Origin: Bacteroidota bacterium
GTDB lineage: Bacteria; Bacteroidota; Bacteroidia; Bacteroidales; GCA-2748055
Assembly: GCA_024244665.1 (NCBI GenBank)
Contig: JAAEOI010000498.1
Coordinates: 1-18,155 of the forward strand
Direction: 5' to 3'
Length of the DNA: 18,155 nt
The notes under the pieces are model-generated. The model saw nothing but the letters and a program-made list of their open reading frames with translations. It searched no databases and was not told where the DNA came from. Shown piece after piece: positions 8,393 through 16,343 of the stretch; position 1 is the stretch's first letter; every line of letters starts with the position of its first letter. Made by a program: the position numbers and the translations under genes.

Positions 8393-8479
8393 ATGCAAGA
8401 TACAATGCAAATAAGCACCCCATACGCAACCAGTGGCATCATGATACTTTTCTTTTTGATGTACCCTATTTTCGATTGA
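8393..8479 (+). pseudogene. yjbQ remnant A: internally deleted 5' fragment plus tail (28-aa ORF)
   Basis: Translation MQDTMQISTP matches codons 1-10 of the complete YjbQ (MQQTIQISTS), then jumps to YATSGIMI, matching GATAGIMI (42-49). About 32 codons are missing. The core ATGATAC (8441-8447) is followed by the shared tail (8448-8472), whose frame reads LFFLMYPIFD then stop. It lies between the divergent start of the glycosidase lipoprotein and the 3' end of the PQQ gene. It is not a functional YjbQ, but the small frame is open. Confidence 0.75.
8448..8472 (+). repeat. Shared 25-bp tail, copy A
   Basis: Directly follows the yjbQ breakpoint core. Matches copy C at 22 of 25 positions and shares GATGTACCCT with copies C and E. 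The remaining 8480-8601 up to the PQQ gene end holds nothing that I recognise. Confidence 0.75.
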
Positions 8480-8601
8480 TTGATATCAGGAAACCTGTTT
8501 CAGTCTCAATAAGTGACTATTGAATATCCGATTTGAGCGTCTGGTAAGGGTTTACTTCTCGGTTCAGGTCACACAGATCCTGCAGAAACGGACCGTGAAT
8601 A

Positions 8602-9849
8602 CTACGGACTTCGCAGGGAATAGACCATCAGAACATCCCCGTGTCTCAGAAACATTTTTCCATCGAAGATGTAAGGATGGGACCAGTGAGGACCGTGTCC
8701 TTTTTCTATCATAAATGAACTGATTACCTTAAATCCGGAAGGATCGGGTTGAACAAGACCAACGTGTCCTTTTTTTTCAATATATACGTAGAACAATCCA
8801 TCGGCATAAACCAATTGCCCTTTTGAGTTCCATTTCTCGTCATACATCACTTCGCCTGTATCCCAGTTTATACAGGCCCAGTTTCCGGCGTTGTTGTGTA
8901 CCCAATATGATCCATAAAGGTATCCATCCAGTTCTATTAATCCATGATGATGATTGTCCAGCAGGTTACTGGAATATACTTCTTCGATGGATGTTAAATC
9001 GTTGTTCACTTTGAGCATTTTTGCCGGGTAATCATAACCGATGCATATATAGATCATATTGCCCTTCACTACCGGTGAATTGACCCAGATCATGCCCTTG
9101 GGCTGCCATTCCCAAAGGGAGGAGTCGAAATATTTATAAGAGCTCCGGATCTCACCATTCTCCGGATCTACAATGAACAATTCACTTGCAGAGGCACCTA
9201 AGATATATTCCTTACCATTGAAATTATTCAGGATGGGGGAAACATAGGAGCGTTGACCGTCGGTGCCAGGTGATTTCCAGATTTCTTTTCCAGTCATTTT
9301 ATCAAATGCAACAAAGGTAGCCAGGTAGCTGGCAGGGGAACAGATAACCTTGTTGTCGACGATTAACGGGGATTCAGCCACTCCCCAGCGATGCCAATCG
9401 GCCTGGTAGTCTTCATCCACATTTATCTTCCAGTTGATATCTCCAGTTTCGGCATCCAGACAGACCAATTCTCCAACGCCACTGATAATGTAAATTCTAT
9501 CCTCCTCAACTGTTGGTGTACCTCTGGTGCTTGGATAGGATTGATCCCATGATTTTCCATAGGCTATCTGCCATTTCTCGTCACCATTGAAATCAATACA
9601 GGTCAAATGATCCATACTATCAATCTTGCCAGAAGCATAAATATATTTTCCATTGGAAATGATGGAGGACCAGCCGTCTCCAATGCCTTCAAATTCCAGC
9701 AGTAATTCCGGGCCACTTTTGGGCCACGCTTTCAATAGATTGCTTTCCGGAAACAATCCATCCCTGTTGGGTCCACGAAATTGATAGATCTGTGCGCTTG
9801 TTTCTGTAACAAATGCAACAAACAGTATAACGAGCCATAGTTTTTTCAA
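8602..9849 (-). CDS. Secreted PQQ-type beta-propeller protein (TTG start proposed)
   Basis: A protein of about 415 residues. The frame is open further upstream, but residues encoded beyond 9849 look non-coding. A TTG at 9849-9847 begins KKLWLVILFVAFVTETSA, a textbook Sec signal peptide with cleavage after A19. The near-consensus -7 box TATGTTTA (minus strand, within 9871-9879) also supports a start here; an alternative ATG is near 9945. The mature protein opens with FRGPNRDGLFPES, typical of PQQ-like propellers of Bacteroidota and Planctomycetes. Blades carry the usual signatures: LTCIDFNGDEKWQIAYG, GELVCLDAETGDINWKIN, FVAFDKMTGKEIWKSPG and LYGSYWVHNNAGNWACINW. Such proteins may bind PQQ or only use the scaffold; no dehydrogenase partner is visible. 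It probably functions outside the cytoplasm; role unknown. It is the only gene between yjbQ remnants A and B. Confidence 0.78.
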   Translation of the reverse strand: MKKLWLVILFVAFVTETSAQIYQFRGPNRDGLFPESNLLKAWPKSGPELLLEFEGIGDGWSSIISNGKYIYASGKIDSMDHLTCIDFNGDEKWQIAYGKSWDQSYPSTRGTPTVEEDRIYIISGVGELVCLDAETGDINWKINVDEDYQADWHRWGVAESPLIVDNKVICSPASYLATFVAFDKMTGKEIWKSPGTDGQRSYVSPILNNFNGKEYILGASASELFIVDPENGEIRSSYKYFDSSLWEWQPKGMIWVNSPVVKGNMIYICIGYDYPAKMLKVNNDLTSIEEVYSSNLLDNHHHGLIELDGYLYGSYWVHNNAGNWACINWDTGEVMYDEKWNSKGQLVYADGLFYVYIEKKGHVGLVQPDPSGFKVISSFMIEKGHGPHWSHPYIFDGKMFLRHGDVLMVYSLRSP

Positions 9850-10033
9850 AGCGTCTTCTTTCTTGTGAATGTAAACATACAACTTTCGGAGGAAATACAG
9901 CGGGATTTCCTTAGCAGCATATTTGGATCTGGGTCCAATCCACATGGAGAGGTTTGTATCACGAATTCGATTCAAAGTTCAAGGGATTGTCTATGTTTAT
10001 TCCACAACTCTGGTTCACGAAAACGGAAAACGC
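9850..10033. other. Intergenic region between PQQ gene start and yjbQ remnant B
   Basis: Frames cross this stretch on both strands, but the predicted residues look unlike protein and no start, Shine-Dalgarno or domain supports them. It contains the probable minus-strand promoter of the PQQ gene (9871-9879). A weak +-strand box TATGTTTA also lies about 40 bp before remnant B, in the position expected for a decayed yjbQ promoter. Confidence 0.4.
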
Positions 10034-10170
10034 CTGCAACAAACCATCCAGATATCTACCCCGGCCTCTATGATATCACCCGCCAGGAGGAGGCCATTGT
10101 CGCCGAATCAGGAATTGAGACCGACATGGTAAAAGTCTATGTCTGAGGGCCACAGATGCAATAATGATAC
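10034..10170 (+). pseudogene. yjbQ remnant B: frameshifted 5' fragment
   Basis: Aligns with codons 1-49 of the complete yjbQ, but with several lesions. The start ATG is CTG. Ten bases present in copies E and F (CAAAACGGAC in E) are missing after the codons for STPA, shifting the frame. The matching downstream frame reads LYDITRQEEAIVAESG. A codon corresponding to Q41 is TGA (GTC TGA GGG). Similarity ends at the core ATGATAC (10164-10170), where the shared tail starts. It is clearly dead. Confidence 0.88.
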
Positions 10171-10195
10171 TTTTCATTTGAATTTACCCCCTTGA
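10171..10195 (+). repeat. Shared 25-bp tail, copy B
   Basis: TTTTCATTTGAATTTACCCC and following bases; matches copy C at 19 of the first 23 positions. It is more diverged than the other tails, in line with the decayed state of remnant B. Confidence 0.7.
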
Positions 10196-10236
10196 AAAAG
10201 TGAAATGATGCATAATCGCGGTATTGCTAAAATGTA

Positions 10237-10267
10237 TTGACAAATACATATATATCATATATCTTTC
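10237..10267 (+). promoter_or_regulatory. Promoter of the VapBC operon (Bacteroidota type)
   Basis: TTG (10237-10239) and TATCTTTC (10260-10267, 7 of 8 to TAnnTTTG) are separated by 20 bp, and the box ends 4 bp before the VapB ATG. The transcript would be leaderless or nearly so. The TATATATCATATATC stretch around it is AT-rich and partly symmetric, a plausible autoregulation target for the antitoxin. Confidence 0.5.
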
Positions 10268-10271
10268 AAGT

Positions 10272-10469
10272 ATGAAAACAACATTGAACATAGATGATCA
10301 GATTCTCAAAAAAGCATCCAGGCTCACTGGAATTTCTGAAAAAACGACCCTGGTAAGGAAGGGTTTAGAAGCCCTGATAGCCCAGGAGAGTGCGAAACGG
10401 CTTGCAGCCTTAGGTGGTAGTGAAAAGAAACTGAAAAGCATTCACAGAAGAAAATCGATCACAGAATGA
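10272..10469 (+). CDS. vapB: VapB-type antitoxin (ribbon-helix-helix)
   Basis: 65 residues, starting at ATG 10272. The frame extends 16 codons further upstream, but that part overlaps the promoter and is Tyr/Ile-rich. MKTTLNIDDQILKKASRLTG (1-20) is the standard opening of VapB antitoxins: the beta-strand and first helix of a ribbon-helix-helix DNA-binding domain. The basic C-terminus KKLKSIHRRKS should wrap the toxin. It binds and neutralises the VapC partner and usually represses its own operon. Its stop overlaps the VapC start by 4 bp (ATGA), giving translational coupling. The pair forms the only cargo between yjbQ remnant B and tail C. Confidence 0.88.
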   Translation: MKTTLNIDDQILKKASRLTGISEKTTLVRKGLEALIAQESAKRLAALGGSEKKLKSIHRRKSITE

Positions 10470-10822
10470 TATTGGTGGATACTTCTGTTTGGATTGATCA
10501 CTTTCATCATACAGATGAGGATTTAATAGAATTACTTCTTTCAAACCAGGTTTGCATCCATCCTTTTGTTCTTGGCGAACTGAGCTGTGGCAATATTTCA
10601 AATCGGGAAGAAGTCCTTTCACTTCTCAGGACACTCAGGAGCATTGATTTGGTGTTGGATGAAGAAGTCTTCATTCTGATTGAAGACAGGAAGTTATTTG
10701 GCAAGGGATTGGGATTTATTGATATTCATTTACTTGCCTCGGCAATGATACATCATATCCCTATTTGGACAAGAGATAAGTCATTAATGCGGGTAGCAGG
10801 AGAACTGGGTATTGACTTTTAA
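10466..10822 (+). CDS. vapC: VapC-type PIN-domain ribonuclease toxin
   Basis: A 118-residue PIN domain with the full acidic site for Mg/Mn-dependent RNA cleavage: D5 (MILVDTSVWID), E38 (FVLGELSCG), D86 (GFIDIHLLAS) and D104 (IWTRDKSL). VapC toxins cleave tRNA or rRNA when released from VapB; the target here is unknown. Length is slightly short of the usual 125-140 but complete. Overlap with VapB is ATGA, the common arrangement. The coding sequence ends 13 bp before junction remnant C. All catalytic residues are present, so it is probably active. Confidence 0.92.
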   Translation: MILVDTSVWIDHFHHTDEDLIELLLSNQVCIHPFVLGELSCGNISNREEVLSLLRTLRSIDLVLDEEVFILIEDRKLFGKGLGFIDIHLLASAMIHHIPIWTRDKSLMRVAGELGIDF

Positions 10823-10835
10823 GCCAGTATACGCT

Positions 10836-10867
10836 ATTATTCTTTTCATTTAGATGTACCCTCTTTT
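10836..10867 (+). repeat. Junction remnant C: core-like ATTATTC plus shared tail, without a yjbQ 5' fragment
   Basis: ATTATTC (10836-10842, 5 of 7 to ATGATAC) is followed by TTTTCATTTAGATGTACCCT and a pyrimidine run (10843-10867). This tail is the closest to that of remnant E (23 of 24). No MQQTIQIST-like start is found between the VapC stop and here, so the yjbQ part has been lost or was never present. Confidence 0.75.
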
Positions 10868-10936
10868 TCCTTAAATTAATCCGGATTTTATATGTCATTC
10901 AGGATATGTCTTCAATAATTTCAAAATAAGGTTACT

Positions 10937-13480
10937 ATGAAACCAGTTTGTTTCTGTCAGTCCGTTTTGTTTGCAATTCTCACCTGTATAAGTCTTCCCG
11001 GACACGCACAACCGGAGAAACCCATGACTGAAATCAGTGCGAGTAACAGAGCAGCAGCACATCCTCTTGTTCACAAAGGGCTGTTGACCAATCCACAGGA
11101 AGGCCTGGTCCTTGGCAATGGCGATCTTGGGGTCAATGTGCAGATCTATTCCCATGAGCTGAAATTGAACCTGGGCAAGAACGATGTCTGGGATGTCCGC
11201 TATGGGAGTCCGACCACAACCGGGGATATGGTAATTACCCATGATGAGCTGATTCGTCATGTCCACGAGAATGGTGAAGTGTCAAAGGATTTTTTGTTCA
11301 AAGGAGGAAAGCCTGGAGATCCGGATATACATTATTCTCCACTACGTGTTGGAACCATCCGGATTGTCCATCCTGGATGGTCGGAAACCAGTGTAACTTC
11401 AAAGGTGGAGATTGACAGGGGAACAATGGAAGTGAAGTATGCATTCCCCACCGGCACATTAAAAATCATGGCATTTGTACATCGCGAAAAGAATATCCTT
11501 GTTCTTCGTACTTCGGCTGACGGAAAGGTGCCCTGGTTCAGCATCATCGTTGAACGTGATCCGGGCAGATGGAATAGAGCCTTGCCACCCCTTGAGGTAA
11601 AACATGAAAAAGGGTCTTATAAGGGAATCCTGACACAAACAGTTCCCGGACGCTATAAGGTGGATCCCTTGACCTGGCATGTGGCTGCATCCTTTCCTGA
11701 TGAGGCCCAGCTCGCTGCTGCTTCAGGGGCTGGTTCTGTTGTCAGTGAGGGTGCCGTATCGAGCCGTGTCCGCCGGGAGGGCTGGTCCCTCAAACAGGAT
11801 GTGGTATTGCAGGATGGGGTTTCTCTTACATTTGTGGCAGCGGTTACCACTGATACTGATGGGCCGAAGGCCTCGGAAACACGTGCGGTGGAGATGGCTG
11901 GAGATGGAGGTGGCAACAGATTCCACGAGGAATTAGGCACACACTCCACAGCCTGGGCTGATTTCTGGGCTGCTTCAGAAATCCGGATCGAGGACAGTGA
12001 ACTGGAGGCACTCTGGTACCGGGGACTCTACTCATTTGCCTGCCATCTCCGGCCGGGAGCGCAGGCACCGGGCCTGGCCGCCAATATTCCGATTTCTGAC
12101 CGTTCTGCCTGGCATGGCAAGTATACATGGAATCATAATGTCCAAAAATGGTATTTCCCCAACCTGCCGGTCAATCATCCGGAGTGGCATAATGTGTTGG
12201 CAGAACTGGTAAAGGAGCAGATACCTACTTTTCAACATCTGGCCCAAACTGTTTTCGGCCTGGAAGGTGTATATTGTGATCTGTCGGGACGACCAAGAGA
12301 AACACCTTCTCAGGCCACCACCCATCCGGTGGTAGGCCGGGCGCTATGCCACACAGGCTGGTTGTCTGCCCAACTCTTCCAGCATTTTGAGTTTACCGGG
12401 GATCCTGAGTGGCTTCGAACTCAGGCCTACCCCTATATCCGTGAAGCGGCTCGCTTCTATGCAGCTTATCTGGATAAGTACCAGGGTGAAGACCTGAATA
12501 TCTATCCCTCGATGCGCCTGGAGGATTTATGGACCGAGAGAAAGCATAATGCCTGGGGAAAGAACTTCCTGGGTAACAAAAACGTTTCCACAGACCTGAT
12601 ATACTTTCGCAAGGCTTTTGAGGCAGCCATCATGTCCTCAGAGGTCCTGGATGTGGATTCCCACGACCGGGAAAGATGGTCGGAACACCTGGAGCGTGTT
12701 CCTGATATTGCCTATGGCTGGCGGAATGGCAAAGGTTGGTATGCAATCTGCGAGGACTGGGAAAAGGCATGGCCCGATTTCGATGAATACCTTGATCATG
12801 TCCGGCATTCCCGTTGGGGTTGTCAGGCCTTTCCTGTGTTTCCGGGGGAATACATCGATGGAGATGAAGAAGAAGGGCTGGCCCCGGTCATCCGCGACAT
12901 CATGTCTGAGGTGGATCTGCTTAACCTCCGGCCAAGAACTACCACGCTGGGAGCTTTTCACGGCGAAGCAACGGTTTTCCCATTTATCCGGATGGGAATT
13001 ATGGAAAAATTTGAGGATATCCGCACCCTTTTGTTAGGCCATCAATATCCCTCCGGACAGTTCAGTGCGTGGGAGTCCAGATCAGGAAAATATGTTCGCA
13101 CTCCATACCTGGAAACCTGGCGCCTGATTGAGAACCAGTATATGCAGATCCTGGGTATTACAGAGATGTTGATGCAGAGTCAGGGTGGGATAATCCGGCT
13201 ATTCCCCTTTTGGCCTGAAGATAAGGAAGCTGTATTTCATGATATCAGAGCCCGCGGTGCCTTTCTTGTGTCTGCCGAACATGCACCGGAGGCACCTTTG
13301 AGAGCAACCATTCACAGCCTTAAAGGAAACCCCTGCCATTTGCGATGGCAGGCAGCCGGTACACCTAAGGTTTCACAAAATGGTAAACCCGTACCCTTTG
13401 TTGTTGAAGGACGGGATCTGATTTTCGATACCGATCCCGGTGTAATATATGAAATAGAAGAGGTTCAAAGGAAGTTATAA
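10937..13480 (+). CDS. GH95-like secreted glycoside hydrolase
   Basis: 847 residues with a Sec signal peptide (1-24, cleavage GHA-Q). The N-terminal beta-sandwich opens with EGLVLGNGDLGVNVQI (55-70) and LGKNDVWD, as in GH95 alpha-L-fucosidases/galactosidases and relatives. The (alpha/alpha)6 toroid spans about 350-750, with TWNHNVQKWYFPN (397-409) in the place of the GH95 N-x-N active-site motif, and LGAFHGEATVFPFIRMG late in the barrel. The C-terminal beta domain IIRLFPFWPED plus ARGAFLVSAE is a strong GH95-type signature. The sequence is diverged from classical GH95, so fucosidase activity is not assured; clan GH-L-like hydrolase of an algal or host glycan is the safe call. It is the single cargo gene between junction C and remnant D. 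Codon use is richer in GC than in the GH20 gene. Confidence 0.82.
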   Translation: MKPVCFCQSVLFAILTCISLPGHAQPEKPMTEISASNRAAAHPLVHKGLLTNPQEGLVLGNGDLGVNVQIYSHELKLNLGKNDVWDVRYGSPTTTGDMVITHDELIRHVHENGEVSKDFLFKGGKPGDPDIHYSPLRVGTIRIVHPGWSETSVTSKVEIDRGTMEVKYAFPTGTLKIMAFVHREKNILVLRTSADGKVPWFSIIVERDPGRWNRALPPLEVKHEKGSYKGILTQTVPGRYKVDPLTWHVAASFPDEAQLAAASGAGSVVSEGAVSSRVRREGWSLKQDVVLQDGVSLTFVAAVTTDTDGPKASETRAVEMAGDGGGNRFHEELGTHSTAWADFWAASEIRIEDSELEALWYRGLYSFACHLRPGAQAPGLAANIPISDRSAWHGKYTWNHNVQKWYFPNLPVNHPEWHNVLAELVKEQIPTFQHLAQTVFGLEGVYCDLSGRPRETPSQATTHPVVGRALCHTGWLSAQLFQHFEFTGDPEWLRTQAYPYIREAARFYAAYLDKYQGEDLNIYPSMRLEDLWTERKHNAWGKNFLGNKNVSTDLIYFRKAFEAAIMSSEVLDVDSHDRERWSEHLERVPDIAYGWRNGKGWYAICEDWEKAWPDFDEYLDHVRHSRWGCQAFPVFPGEYIDGDEEEGLAPVIRDIMSEVDLLNLRPRTTTLGAFHGEATVFPFIRMGIMEKFEDIRTLLLGHQYPSGQFSAWESRSGKYVRTPYLETWRLIENQYMQILGITEMLMQSQGGIIRLFPFWPEDKEAVFHDIRARGAFLVSAEHAPEAPLRATIHSLKGNPCHLRWQAAGTPKVSQNGKPVPFVVEGRDLIFDTDPGVIYEIEEVQRKL

Positions 13481-13561
13481 GTACACACAATGGTGGAAAA
13501 TTAGAATAACATATTTACATGGCTTATTTTTATTATTATGGCATTCTAATTCAGAGAGCTC

Positions 13562-13663
13562 ATGCAAAGAATAATCCAAATCAGCACCCCGGCCCACAAC
13601 GGCCGGGATCATGATTCTTGTTCAGAAGTACAAGTATTGAGGAAATCTCTTACTCAGACCTGA
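13562..13663 (+). pseudogene. yjbQ remnant D: internally deleted 5' fragment (33-aa ORF)
   Basis: MQRIIQISTPAHNG matches YjbQ codons 1-14. The sequence then jumps to GGGATCATGATTC (13605-13617), which is codons 46-49 out of frame; 11 of those bases, GGGATCATGAT, are identical to remnant E. About 31 codons are lost, a similar deletion to remnant A but with different endpoints. Only a degenerate tail follows (13618-13637; TTCA and GTAC still aligned). The open frame runs to 13663 and overlaps the 3' end of the permease gene on the other strand. yjbQ similarity proper ends near 13617. Confidence 0.7.
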
Positions 13664-16343
13664 GCGATTCGACCGGATTCTTACTTGCTGCCTGCCAGCT
13701 CTTCCAGCTGGTCGTCAACAGGGCAATCAGCAATGTGACTGATCCTGCAGCAAAGAAAATCCACCAGCTGATCTTTGTTTTATATGCGTAATTAGCCAGC
13801 CATCGCTGCATATAGTACCATGCGGGAAGGATGGCAATCAGGAAAGAAAGCAGCACATAGCGGGTGTACTGTTTGTTCATCATTCTGAGGATCTCCATTG
13901 ATGTGGCACCATTTACCTTACGAATGCCAATTTCTTTCTTTCTGCGGTTGAAACTAAGTAAGGATAGTGTGATCAATCCTATACCGATGACTACAATGGT
14001 AAGTAGCGAAAAAAGTGTAAGCGTATTTGTTAGTCCTGTTTCATGTGCATATAAACTTTTAATTTGATCATCCACATGATTGATTTCGAGGGGGTAATCA
14101 TCCCCGAATTGTTCCCAAACCTTTTGGATGCCTTCAATGTGGTCATTCTTACCGGGATTCAGCCGGATTACTATCTTATTCCAGAAGACCGGGTCCAGAA
14201 TATAGAACATGGGTCGCATCTCTGAATGCATGGAGCGGGCATGATAATCCTCCACCACTCCAACGATGGGCCCCTTGAATCCCCAGACTGAAAAAGTCTC
14301 TCCAATGGGATCATCCATACCCATTTCCCTGAGTCCGCTCTCATTGATAATGTAGGCACATTCCCTGGTTTCCCAGTTCACTTCATCACTGTGAAAATCC
14401 TGATTAAAACCTCTTCCATGTAATATATTTACTCCCAGGGTTTCAAAATAATCAAAGGAGACCGATTCCCAACTCCATCCGACTTTGAGCTTCCTGTCAT
14501 CCATTTGCCCCTCCCAGCTAACGCCACCTGTAGAAGCACCTGCATTTGCCGGTGATGAAAATGAGGCAGTTACCTGGTCGATGGTGGGAAGTTTTTTCAT
14601 TTCCTGCACAAAGGTCCCAAATTGTTCCCCATGGATTCCTTGTCCCAATGGCATGTTCATAGGTATGGTAATCAACTCCTTTCTGGCGTAACCAGTTTCC
14701 TTGTTCGTAAGAAAATGGGTTTGTTTATGCAAGAGGAGATTGAAGGCCAAAAGGGAGATAAACAGGGAGAATTGTACTATGGATAATATTGGTAAAGCTT
14801 TGTATTTAAAAGGATATTCTTCCTTCATAGCTTGAAAGAGCGTTAAAGCCTTTTTTGAAGATAAGATGAGCGATGGATATATTCCGGCAAGTAAATCAAC
14901 TACTATCAGAATGAACAGTAGAGAAAGCACCAGCGACACATCCATATAAACAAGGTCGGGTAAGGAAAAAGCAGGGACTAGCACTTCAAGGTAGAACAGG
15001 GTAATTCCGCTGGCAAGCAAAAGGCTGCAGAACATTAGTGTGCTTACTTCATTGAAATACTCCCGGAACAGTACTCTTCTTGAAGCACCGAACACTTTTT
15101 TGATACCGATACCGGTTGTCCTCTGTGATACGATACCGATGTAAAGGAATAGAAAGTTAATGGTTGAAACACCCAGGAGAAGAAAAGCCACAAGCGAGAG
15201 GATCCGGAGGATGCGAATGCTGATTTGAGGATTGGACCCCCAACCAAGCGACTTGTTGGTATGGATCTCTGACAGGGGCTGAAAAAGAAGCTCCATGTGA
15301 TTGTTGTCGAGATGCCTGGAAAGAAGTGTGCGGGTTTTCGCAGTCAGTTCTGGTCCGATTACCTCTCCTGAGAGTAAAACAAAGGTATTGATATCACTTT
15401 CATAATCCCAGCTTGGTTCGATCCAGATCTGGGTCAGGTCAGATATGCACTCAAGGGGAAGGATAAAGTCTCCCCGGAAATTCGAATTCACGGGAAACTT
15501 CCTGTAGACTGCAGTGACTGTAAACTTTTTTTCATGCCCGATGTCCAATTGCTTACCCAGGGGATTGTTGATGCCAAAGTACTTTTGGGCTGAGCTTTCC
15601 GATATTGCCACGGAATTTCGGTCGGGCAGACAGTTTTCAGGATCCCCATGAAGCAGGGGAAATGAAAAGAAGTTAAAGAAGGAGGGATCAGCAAAGATCG
15701 CACTCCGTTCATTATAGCTGTTCTCACCGGCCCGACAAGGCAGGAATCCATAGTAAAAAGCCAGACGGATGGAGGCTTCAATTTCCGGCAGCTCCTCATT
15801 GAGTGCTTCTGCCAGAGGGGCATAGGTATTTAAGTTTTCCGTCTCCCCCTCTTTTTGGATGATACGGAAGATTTTTTCGGAAGCTCTAAGGCTGCTGTCA
15901 AAATGGTATTCCTGATGCACAAATGACAGAATGATCCCTGAAGCTGCAAGTCCTATCGCCATCCCCAGAATATTAATGAATGAGAGAACTTTGTTCTGAC
16001 GAATTATACGCAGCACTTTCCTGGTATAGTTGCTGAACATGATCAGTTGATCGGTAATCGGATTAGTTGAGCTTGAATAATTATGTGCCAGGACATCCTT
16101 TTTTGGCATCTTCATGCCAGCGGTCCTGGATTTTATGAATTCATCACCCGCAAGGTCTAGCTGACCGAATGAGGCGGCGGCATGTTTAAAAGACTCCTCC
16201 GGTGAGGATCCTTTGTAAATATTGCTTTCAATACTGTCCCGAATATGAATTTCAATCTCTTCGATATCCCCATCTTCGAAACTCGGATTGCTCCTTAAAC
16301 CCTTTATCCAATTTTGGATTTCACTTTCAAGGTCAAACATCAT
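13650..16343 (-). CDS. FtsX/MacB-like ABC transporter permease with N-terminal prefix domain
   Basis: I place the start at ATG 16343, where the padR stop overlaps it (ATGATG), giving 897 residues; an extension to 16397 would overlap padR more. Residues 1-75 form a soluble helical prefix (ESEIQNWIKGL...EESFKHAAASFG) often fused to permeases regulated by PadR. About eight membrane helices follow, in two FtsX halves: TM1 at about 119-141, a periplasmic MacB-like core, then helices in the regions of LSLVAFLLLGVSTINFLFLY and LFILIVVDLLAGIYPSLIL. The second half has another periplasmic domain and three terminal helices. Each half carries the FtsX loop (GIGIKKVFGASRR; KKEIGIRKVNGAT), and the C-terminus NPVESLRSE is typical. 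Such permeases transmit ATPase-driven force for export or signalling; no ATPase is encoded here, so it must act in trans. Substrate unknown. Confidence 0.9.
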   Translation of the reverse strand: MMFDLESEIQNWIKGLRSNPSFEDGDIEEIEIHIRDSIESNIYKGSSPEESFKHAAASFGQLDLAGDEFIKSRTAGMKMPKKDVLAHNYSSSTNPITDQLIMFSNYTRKVLRIIRQNKVLSFINILGMAIGLAASGIILSFVHQEYHFDSSLRASEKIFRIIQKEGETENLNTYAPLAEALNEELPEIEASIRLAFYYGFLPCRAGENSYNERSAIFADPSFFNFFSFPLLHGDPENCLPDRNSVAISESSAQKYFGINNPLGKQLDIGHEKKFTVTAVYRKFPVNSNFRGDFILPLECISDLTQIWIEPSWDYESDINTFVLLSGEVIGPELTAKTRTLLSRHLDNNHMELLFQPLSEIHTNKSLGWGSNPQISIRILRILSLVAFLLLGVSTINFLFLYIGIVSQRTTGIGIKKVFGASRRVLFREYFNEVSTLMFCSLLLASGITLFYLEVLVPAFSLPDLVYMDVSLVLSLLFILIVVDLLAGIYPSLILSSKKALTLFQAMKEEYPFKYKALPILSIVQFSLFISLLAFNLLLHKQTHFLTNKETGYARKELITIPMNMPLGQGIHGEQFGTFVQEMKKLPTIDQVTASFSSPANAGASTGGVSWEGQMDDRKLKVGWSWESVSFDYFETLGVNILHGRGFNQDFHSDEVNWETRECAYIINESGLREMGMDDPIGETFSVWGFKGPIVGVVEDYHARSMHSEMRPMFYILDPVFWNKIVIRLNPGKNDHIEGIQKVWEQFGDDYPLEINHVDDQIKSLYAHETGLTNTLTLFSLLTIVVIGIGLITLSLLSFNRRKKEIGIRKVNGATSMEILRMMNKQYTRYVLLSFLIAILPAWYYMQRWLANYAYKTKISWWIFFAAGSVTLLIALLTTSWKSWQAASKNPVESLRSE

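Noticed and set aside
10224..10271. Upstream extension of VapB by 16 codons
   Set aside because: The extra residues are encoded by the AT-rich promoter; family N-termini begin with MKTTL or similar at 10272.
13562..13663. Remnant D small ORF as a real gene
   Set aside because: After codon 14 the frame is not that of yjbQ and it overlaps the permease 3' end; better explained as a deletion product with a chance open frame.
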